Positions 1 through 4,349 of a DNA stretch of 6,250 nucleotides are shown piece by piece (the first letter of the stretch is position 1; each line of letters begins with the position of its first letter). Position numbers and translations under genes: made by a program. The DNA comes from Candidatus Coatesiibacteriota bacterium (lineage in GTDB: Bacteria; Oederibacteriota; CAKKQC01). The notes under the pieces are model-generated. The model had not been told where the DNA came from, did not search any database, and worked only from the letters and a program-made list of their open reading frames with translations. The stretch lies in contig JAHFSL010000157.1 in the NCBI GenBank assembly GCA_023265785.1, forward strand, positions 1 through 6,250, in the 5' to 3' direction.

Positions 1-84
1 TGCCTTGAGTATGCGGGGGGCGTGACACTTCCCGGGATGACGGGTGGATTCTCCACCGCCTGACCGCGGTCAGGATTTTGGCGG
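1..84. other. Non-coding left edge with two hairpins
   Basis: No supported gene is seen in this stretch, which lies just downstream of the Fnr-type regulator. It holds a 16-base perfect palindrome (59-74) and a small hairpin with a 6-base-pair stem and 3-base loop (43-57, GGTGGA-TTC-TCCACC). Whether another gene ends or begins just beyond the left edge cannot be judged from 40 bases. Confidence 0.5.
43..74 (-). terminator. Possible transcription end of the fnr-like gene (tandem hairpins, no U-tract)
   Basis: Read on the minus strand, the regulator's stop codon (87..85) is followed after 10 bases by CCTGACCGCGGTCAGG, a perfect dyad, and 1 base later by the hairpin GGTGGA-GAA-TCCACC. Neither is followed by a run of T on this strand, so it is not a canonical intrinsic terminator. 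On the plus strand the 16-base dyad is followed by ATTTTGG, a weak T-tract that might stop rightward transcription entering from the left. A gap-free dyad is also the shape of a protein-binding operator. The function is therefore open; only the symmetry is certain. Confidence 0.3.
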
Positions 85-89
85 TCAGG
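59..89. repeat. 16-bp perfect palindrome plus a third copy of its half-site
   Basis: CCTGACCGCGGTCAGG at 59-74 is its own reverse complement. Its right half, GCGGTCAGG (66-74), recurs exactly at 81-89, 15 bases away, and overlaps the stop codon of the regulator. The three half-sites allow alternative pairings: either the compact dyad, or the distal copy with the outer half. Such an arrangement fits an operator or an RNA switch-like 3' structure, but there is no independent evidence for either. Confidence 0.6.
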
Positions 90-795
90 TGAGCGCGCCG
101 GCCACCTTTTCGAGCTTGTGTCGGTCCAGGACGGTCAGGTTGCGCCCGTCCATCGTAATGACTTTCTGCTCCTCAAACTCCGTCAGGAGCCGGATCACCG
201 TTTCCTGCGCCAGCCCCGCCAGCTCGGCCAGGTCGAGCCGCGTGTACGGCAGTTTCACGGTGGCCCCGTTCTTCTCGGCCTTGCCGTGGCTGGCCACCAG
301 CATCTGGAGCAGTTCCGCAAGCCGTTCCCGCGAGGACTTCATGGCCATGTCCCGGGCCTTGTCCTCGGCCTGGCGGACATCCCGGGCCAGCAGGGCCAGC
401 ATCCGGACAGCCAGCGTCTGGTGCTTGACCAGGAACGACTTGAACCGCGTCTCGTCAATGTAGGCCCGGCAGGATTCCTCCAGCGCCTCGGCGGTTGCCG
501 AGTAGGATTCCGAGGCGAGCAGGGCCCGATACCCGAGAATCTCGCCGTTGCCGGCGATGCGCGTCGTCAACTGGTGCCCTTTGTGGTCACTCTTGTAGAT
601 CTTGACCCGGCCCGAACAGACCAGGTACACGCCGTGGGGTTTGTGCCCCTCGTAGAAGATGACCTGCCGCTTCTTGTACACATTGGAGATCCGGGCGTCC
701 CGGAACTCCTGGAATTCGGGCGCCTTGAGGTCCGAAAAAAAGCAGGACCCCCGGGCCCGGCACAACTCGCATTCGGGAGCGGCTTGTTTGGGCAT
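85..795 (-). CDS. Crp/Fnr-family transcriptional regulator with FNR-like N-terminal cysteines
   Basis: This 236-residue protein has the standard layout of the Crp/Fnr family. An effector-binding beta-roll spans about residues 25-115, followed by a long dimerisation helix (about 122-155) and a C-terminal winged helix-turn-helix (about 180-225), with recognition helix QETVIRLLTEF. E198 and R202 match the Glu and Arg that contact DNA in CRP and FNR. FNR's neighbouring Ser is Ile here. The N-terminus has C9-x2-C12-x5-C18, the same spacing as the three N-terminal iron-sulfur ligands of E. coli FNR (C20, C23, C29). A fourth candidate ligand, C109 (in ALEESC), lies two positions before the aligned place of FNR C122; C60 is an alternative. 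This suggests an oxygen- or NO-sensing [4Fe-4S] regulator of anaerobic genes, which is an inference. It has its own upstream gap and likely promoter, separate from the six-gene operon before it. The ATG is followed closely by the cysteine motif, which supports this start. Confidence 0.9.
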   Translation of the reverse strand: MPKQAAPECELCRARGSCFFSDLKAPEFQEFRDARISNVYKKRQVIFYEGHKPHGVYLVCSGRVKIYKSDHKGHQLTTRIAGNGEILGYRALLASESYSATAEALEESCRAYIDETRFKSFLVKHQTLAVRMLALLARDVRQAEDKARDMAMKSSRERLAELLQMLVASHGKAEKNGATVKLPYTRLDLAELAGLAQETVIRLLTEFEEQKVITMDGRNLTVLDRHKLEKVAGALT

Positions 796-806
796 TTGAT
801 TTATCC
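796..806 (-). promoter_or_regulatory. Weak ribosome binding site of the fnr-like gene
   Basis: On the minus strand GGA (806..804) lies 8 bases before the ATG. A weaker AAGG sits further up at 812..809. No strong Shine-Dalgarno sequence is present. If the promoter just upstream is real, the leader would be only about a dozen bases long. Confidence 0.35.
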
Positions 807-813
807 AACCTTG

Positions 814-842
814 ATCATACGTTACCCGTTTCCCGTTGTCTG
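814..842 (-). promoter_or_regulatory. Candidate sigma-70-type promoter of the fnr-like gene
   Basis: On the minus strand the 83-base gap contains TATGAT (819..814; 5 of 6 to the -10 consensus TATAAT). It is preceded, at the ideal 17-base spacing, by CAGACA (842..837; 4 of 6 to TTGACA). The gap is distinctly richer in A+T than the flanking genes. Transcription would start near 807. Two ATCAA half-sites, as found in FNR boxes, lie at 815..811 and 800..796 in direct rather than inverted orientation. Neither has a good TTGAT partner at the FNR spacing, so autoregulation is only a possibility. Confidence 0.45.
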
Positions 843-878
843 GACTGTGACTGCGGTCATGCTTTTCACCTGATACCC

Positions 879-2315
879 CTACCGCCCGCCCGTCCCGAGC
901 CGGGTTGCCAGGTCGCGAATCCCCGATTCGACGGTTGCAATCGCCTCCGCCCGGGCGGTCTCACTGGCGGTCACGGTCCCGGATTCAATGTCCACGATCC
1001 GGACCGTGACCACGTAGCTCCCCTCGAACCGGCCGATGGAGCCCAGGGCGACGCGCCGGACATTGAGCAGTTTCCCCAGCCGGACGGCACAGGCCTCGTC
1101 GGTGCACCCCGTCTGCTGGAGGGCCTGCTCCCCCAGGACCTTGTCCACATTCCGCCGCTCCAGGATCGTGAAGGCACCGGTCTTGACCAGCGCGTCGCGG
1201 AGCCATTCGGACGCCACCGCCGCGGAGGAGGCCGCCACACCCTGGGCCTCCAGGTCCATGACGGCCAGGGTCAGGGCGGCGGGGGCGGGCGCCTCGGGCG
1301 GTGCCCCCCCCGCTTCCAGCCGCATCAGGGCCGCGGCACCGGGCGGACCCACATGGCCATTCGTCTCGACCACCGCCACCGCCTTGCCCCCCTCGTCGCA
1401 GGCGAAGACGAACCGGCCGTCCGGCGAGACCGCAATCCGGCCGGGCGCCTGGCCGGCCTTGGCGGTCCCGGCCACGCCCCCCCGCGCCAGGTCGATGGAC
1501 GCGACCCGCCCTTCGCGGGGAAAGGACACGTACAGGAAGCCCCCCCCCGGCGCGACCGCGAGACCCCGGGGCACGGCGGGCAGGGGGATTGTCCGGCTGA
1601 GCTCGTCCGTTGCCGCCGTGAAGACCCGCACGGTTGCGTCCGCGCAGGCGGCGTAGACCTCCCGGCCGTCCGGCGACACCGCCACATCCAGGGCGGTCAC
1701 GGACATCGCGGCGGCCACCAGCTTGTTGCGCGGGTCGAGGCGGTAGAGTTTCCCGGCCCGCCCGGTGGCCCAGAGCCACCGCCCGTCGGGCCCGGCGGCG
1801 AGCCGTGAGAACCCATTCCCCCTGGCATCAAAAGCGCCCGTGGCCTGGTTCCACGTGGCGTCCAGGATCGTGACGACCCCGGACCAACCGCGGATCACGT
1901 AGGCCTCTGTCCCGGCCCGGCCGAACGCCACCGCCACCGGTGACTCCCCCGTCTTCACGTCGCCGACCCTGGCGCCCGTTGCGGACCGGAATTTCGTCAC
2001 CCGGTCACCGGGCCCGGTATTGGCGACATAGCCCCAGGCGCCCCCGGGTTCCAGCGCCACGGCACCCGGCTCGCCCCCGACCGCCAGGTCGGGCAGGACC
2101 TCCGCCCCGTCCACCGCCGACAGGAAGAGCAGGCGCCCGAGGTTCTCGCCCTGGCTGGCCACGGCCACGTACAGTGTCCCGCCGTCCGGCGAGACGGCGA
2201 GGTCGCGCGGCGCCAGCCCCGCCGTCGGCAGGAGGCGGGCCAGAACCGGTCCCCCGGCGCGGGCTTCCCCAACGACCAGCAGGGCAAGGGTGGCCCCGAG
2301 CGCGGCGGGACTCAT
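879..2315 (-). CDS. Exported beta-propeller (YVTN-like) protein with C-terminal CsgG-like domain
   Basis: Using the ATG at 2315..2313, whose ATGA overlaps the upstream stop, the protein has 478 residues. An ATG 21 bases earlier is possible, but the overlap favours this one. A hydrophobic signal segment (about residues 3-16) ends in ARA-GG. Residues about 20-330 are repeats of the type AVSPDGxxxYVA, with VSPDG at three places, typical of seven-bladed YVTN/NHL-like propellers that usually bind proteins or ligands outside the cytoplasm. After a Pro/Ala linker, residues about 348-478 (LAVMDLEAQGV, GCTDEACAVRLGKLL, GSIGRFEGSYVVTVRIVD) match the CsgG/LpoB-like fold found in outer-membrane secretion and envelope proteins. 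C404 and C409 form a C-x4-C pair that recurs in such proteins. No lipobox is seen, so a CsgG-type pore role is doubtful; a periplasmic scaffold is likelier. It is the last gene of the operon. It contains G-tracts of 9, 8 and 7 bases. The domain assignment is firm in character, the function unknown. Confidence 0.85.
   Translation of the reverse strand: MSPAALGATLALLVVGEARAGGPVLARLLPTAGLAPRDLAVSPDGGTLYVAVASQGENLGRLLFLSAVDGAEVLPDLAVGGEPGAVALEPGGAWGYVANTGPGDRVTKFRSATGARVGDVKTGESPVAVAFGRAGTEAYVIRGWSGVVTILDATWNQATGAFDARGNGFSRLAAGPDGRWLWATGRAGKLYRLDPRNKLVAAAMSVTALDVAVSPDGREVYAACADATVRVFTAATDELSRTIPLPAVPRGLAVAPGGGFLYVSFPREGRVASIDLARGGVAGTAKAGQAPGRIAVSPDGRFVFACDEGGKAVAVVETNGHVGPPGAAALMRLEAGGAPPEAPAPAALTLAVMDLEAQGVAASSAAVASEWLRDALVKTGAFTILERRNVDKVLGEQALQQTGCTDEACAVRLGKLLNVRRVALGSIGRFEGSYVVTVRIVDIESGTVTASETARAEAIATVESGIRDLATRLGTGGR
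969..1011. repeat. Stem-loop inside the CsgG-like coding region
   Basis: GGTCACGGTCC (969-979) is the exact reverse complement of 1001-1011. After one bulged C (980), GGAT (981-984) pairs with ATCC (997-1000), leaving a 12-base loop: 15 base pairs in all. On the coding strand the arms encode alternating Val/Thr residues of a beta-strand pair (VTVR and GTVT), so codon composition may explain much of the symmetry. Confidence 0.5.
1540..1548. repeat. Homopolymer tract C9 (G9 on the coding strand) in the propeller gene
   Basis: Nine consecutive C on the plus strand lie inside the propeller coding region, where they encode part of APGGGF. Further tracts in the same gene are C8 at 1304-1311 and C7 at 1477-1483. 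The reading frame is intact in this assembly. Tracts of this length are prone to slippage, both in cells and in sequencing. Confidence 0.7.
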
Positions 2316-3196
2316 TGGCCCGGTGCCGCCAGCCAACAGGACTGGAGGCCGATGCGAATCTCGGGCCCGGTCATGGACAGCGTCCGGTGCGTTCCGTCCG
2401 GGTTGTTGTATCGCCCGTGCAGGGCGGCCCCGCCACCGTCCGTATCATCCGACTCGATCGTGGAAAATTCCAGCCAGCGCCAGCCCGCGTTGATGAACCC
2501 GGTCAGCGGGAACGGCAGCCACGCCACCGGCGTCAGCCACTCGCATTCGACGGCCCCCGCGAGCGACGGCGCCGAGGCCGACAGGGCTCGGTTCCACCAG
2601 CGCGTGCCATACGGTCCTGACTCCCGGCCACGCTCCACGCTGGCGACCAGTTCATGCCAGCCGACCCGGGCCGCGACCCCGATCCGGCACCAGCCGAACT
2701 CGCGCACCAGCAGGGTCACGCCGGCCTCCTGGCCGGTCTCCGTCAGCCGGGTCAGTCGGGCGACGCGCTGGGTCTCCAGCCCGGACATGGGATCCACGGC
2801 GGTACGGAATCCCGTTCCCGTGAAGGCCCCCGCGGCCGCCGCGCCCGCCACGTCCAGGTCCAGGGTGAGTTTGAGGTCGGGTGTTGCCCCCCAGCCGAAG
2901 GCCACGCCCCCCGCCACCGCGGTCAACAGGTCGCCCTCGGGAATCGCGCCGGTCCAGGAATCGGACTGCATCGCGCTGTTCTCATCATGCAGGGCCACCC
3001 GGGCCCCGTAGAGATCGGGGCGGATCACGCCGCCCCACCACCGGAGGGACCACTGTCCGGCGTAGGAGGCAGGGGGGACGGGCTCCGGACCCGGAAGTTC
3101 CGGCCCGCCCGAGGCCATGACGAGATTCCCCGTGAGCGCGGCCACGAGCGCCAGCGCGGCAAGCACCCGGACGCGACCGGCCAGGGAGGTCGTCAC
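2312..3196 (-). CDS. Exported beta-rich protein of unknown function
   Basis: The likely start is GTG at 3196..3194, which overlaps the preceding stop as GTGA and gives 294 residues. An ATG 105 bases earlier would add a Pro/Arg/His-rich stretch that is only the out-of-frame reading of the upstream gene. From the GTG start the N-terminus reads as a signal peptide: basic start (AGRVR), hydrophobic core (about residues 10-25), likely cleavage near MASG. The mature part is rich in Gly, Trp, Ser and Thr, with alternating hydrophobic strands (for example TLLVREFGWCRIGVAARVGW), and it ends in GPEIRIGLQSCWL, reminiscent of the closing strand of outer-membrane beta-barrels. I recognise no family. Three cysteines are spread through the mature part. 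No Shine-Dalgarno sequence precedes the GTG, so translation probably depends on coupling to the MauE-like gene. An outer-membrane or periplasmic location is inferred. Confidence 0.75.
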   Translation of the reverse strand: MTTSLAGRVRVLAALALVAALTGNLVMASGGPELPGPEPVPPASYAGQWSLRWWGGVIRPDLYGARVALHDENSAMQSDSWTGAIPEGDLLTAVAGGVAFGWGATPDLKLTLDLDVAGAAAAGAFTGTGFRTAVDPMSGLETQRVARLTRLTETGQEAGVTLLVREFGWCRIGVAARVGWHELVASVERGRESGPYGTRWWNRALSASAPSLAGAVECEWLTPVAWLPFPLTGFINAGWRWLEFSTIESDDTDGGGAALHGRYNNPDGTHRTLSMTGPEIRIGLQSCWLAAPGQ

Positions 3197-3663
3197 CGGG
3201 CGGGGCGCGACCGGACCAGCAGGGTGGCGGGCACCAGCATGACGAGGTCGCGGGCCACCGTGTCCCATCCCGCGTTGCGGGGTTTGAGCCACGGGATCCA
3301 CCCGCCCAGATAGGTCCCGAGCACGTCAAAACAGCCGCAGTCCATCTTCACCCCGCGCACCTGGTCGATCACGAGCGCCGCGGTGAAGACCGCCAGCAAG
3401 CCCAGGGAAATCCACGCCGCCGCATCGGCCAGGGCGGGCCACGGTCCGCTCCCCCGCGGCTTGCGAAGAACCGCCCCGAGCAGGACCAGGCCGACGGCCA
3501 CCTCCACGCCGGGCATGGTGGCTGCCACCCACGGCACCAGGGGGGCGGGCACGAGGTCGAAGCCGAGGACCGAGCGCAGGAAGGCCCGGGGTTGGGCCAG
3601 TTTCCCGCCCGCGGCGACCAGCCAGATCGCCGCCAGCACGAGCCGGCAGACCGTGGCGGTCAT
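3193..3663 (-). CDS. MauE/DoxX-like four-helix membrane protein with Cys-Gly-Cys motif
   Basis: This 156-residue integral membrane protein has about four hydrophobic segments (near residues 5-22, 48-66, 80-100 and 139-151). Features typical of the MauE/DoxX-like family are visible: AGGKL after the first helix, PGVEVAVGLVLL with a conserved Glu in the second, a short DCGCF motif (C109, C111) after the third helix, and an Arg in the last helix region (VARDLVML). MauE is needed for maturation of periplasmic methylamine dehydrogenase, probably through disulfide chemistry. Relatives in other genomes often sit next to thioredoxin- or rhodanese-like genes, as here. No methylamine dehydrogenase genes are present, so the name should not imply methylamine use. 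The start is ATG, overlapping the rhodanese stop by 4 bases, with an AGGA site four bases upstream. A role in membrane thiol or persulfide transfer is inferred. Confidence 0.82.
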   Translation of the reverse strand: MTATVCRLVLAAIWLVAAGGKLAQPRAFLRSVLGFDLVPAPLVPWVAATMPGVEVAVGLVLLGAVLRKPRGSGPWPALADAAAWISLGLLAVFTAALVIDQVRGVKMDCGCFDVLGTYLGGWIPWLKPRNAGWDTVARDLVMLVPATLLVRSRPAR

Positions 3664-4349
3664 TTTTCCTGGGGGAGCCCGGCGTTTTCCCAGGCGTTCC
3701 AGCCCTGCTTGAAGTGCAGGAGGCGTTTGAAGCCCGCCTTCCCGAGCGCCTCAACCACGAGGTCGGATTCATCGCACTCCTCGCTGGTGCAGTAGACCAC
3801 CGTGGGGGCGGCGGGATCGAGGAGGTGGCGCACGCGCCCGAACCCCGCCGCGAAATCGGTGGAAGGAATGTTCAGGGCGCGCGGAATGCGGCCCAGTGCA
3901 AACACCTCGGGCGACCGCGCGTCCACGAACGCCGCGGCGTGGGCACGGGCCAGCCGCTCCGCCTCCGCCAGCACGATCACCGTCACCGTGGCCGGGGCCT
4001 CCGTGTGCGTCACTACCTTCTCTACGAGGGTCGCCCCAGGAGCTCCACTCTGCTTGATTGTTCGTGGCGCGGGTGGCCGGGGGAGGGGCGACGACCGTTG
4101 AGGGGTCGGGGTTACGGTCGGCGACCCTCCACCGGACAGGACCCGCGCCTCCCCCCCTCCCCCGGCCACCCGCGCCGACTGCTCTGGAGCGGAAAAGTCC
4201 GTCGCGGCGGGCATCGGGGCGAAAATACCTCGCGGGGACAGCACGTTATAGACCAATCCCCCCGCGGCGCCGGCGCCCACGAGCACGCCGATCGCCCAGG
4301 CGCGCGACGGCGTGGCGGCCGCGTGCCTCCGACGCCGTACCCGCGGCAC
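3660..4349 (-). CDS. Membrane-anchored rhodanese-domain protein
   Basis: The protein has 229 residues. A basic N-terminus (RVRRRR) precedes one membrane segment (about 17-36), a low-complexity linker (about 45-110) and a rhodanese domain (about 120-229) that would face the periplasm. Rhodanese landmarks: FVDARSPEVFALGRIPRALNIP, followed by the active loop VVYCTSEECDES with catalytic C187. Classic rhodaneses have C-x4-R; here the sixth loop position is C192, so the loop holds two cysteines and could form a disulfide or pass on a persulfide. The usual GHI-GA motif is GRI-RA. Rhodaneses move sulfane sulfur through a Cys persulfide. The start is GTG at 4349..4347, overlapping the upstream TAG by one base, with GGAG just upstream. 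Overlap with the MauE-like gene suggests that the two proteins work as a pair. The linker is encoded by a long inverted repeat described separately. Confidence 0.87.
   Translation of the reverse strand: MPRVRRRRHAAATPSRAWAIGVLVGAGAAGGLVYNVLSPRGIFAPMPAATDFSAPEQSARVAGGGGEARVLSGGGSPTVTPTPQRSSPLPRPPAPRTIKQSGAPGATLVEKVVTHTEAPATVTVIVLAEAERLARAHAAAFVDARSPEVFALGRIPRALNIPSTDFAAGFGRVRHLLDPAAPTVVYCTSEECDESDLVVEALGKAGFKRLLHFKQGWNAWENAGLPQEK
4066..4176. repeat. 23-bp perfect inverted repeat inside the rhodanese gene
   Basis: The arms at 4066-4088 and 4154-4176 are exact reverse complements over 23 bases, almost all G or C, and are separated by 65 bases. A smaller nested stem pairs GGGTCG (4103-4108) with CGACCC (4122-4127). 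GCTCCA (4042-4047) and TGGAGC (4185-4190) add an outer 6-base pair after unpaired stretches. The nine bases ACCCGCGCC at the end of the right arm recur directly at 4141-4149. The span is 111 bases, exactly 37 codons, and encodes residues about 58-95: a Gly/Glu/Arg stretch from one arm and a Pro/Arg/Ala stretch from the other. It could be an in-frame palindromic insertion or a local inverted duplication. The symmetry is certain, the origin is inferred. Confidence 0.8.

Noticed and set aside
118..873. Long plus-strand open frame of 251 codons opposite the regulator
   Set aside because: It lies antisense to the clearly recognisable Crp/Fnr gene, has no ribosome site or family features, and reads as low-order Pro/Arg/Val composition typical of antisense GC-rich frames.
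2316..2336. Upstream ATG of the propeller protein, 7 residues earlier
   Set aside because: The ATG at 2315 forms the same ATGA overlap seen at other junctions, and the signal peptide works from it. The earlier start cannot be strictly excluded.
1940..2620. Plus-strand open frame of 226 codons, Arg/Pro-rich
   Set aside because: Its composition (runs of R and P) is that of an out-of-frame reading of GC-rich DNA, and it crosses two real minus-strand genes.
3197..3301. Upstream ATG extension (35 residues) of the beta-rich exported protein
   Set aside because: The added stretch is Pro/Arg/His-rich, overlaps the MauE-like gene by 109 bases and would bury the signal peptide; the GTG at the GTGA overlap is far more natural.
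4232..4261. CGCGGGG paired with CCCCGCG in the membrane-anchor coding region of the rhodanese
   Set aside because: Seven GC pairs over a 20-odd-base loop are common by chance at this base composition.
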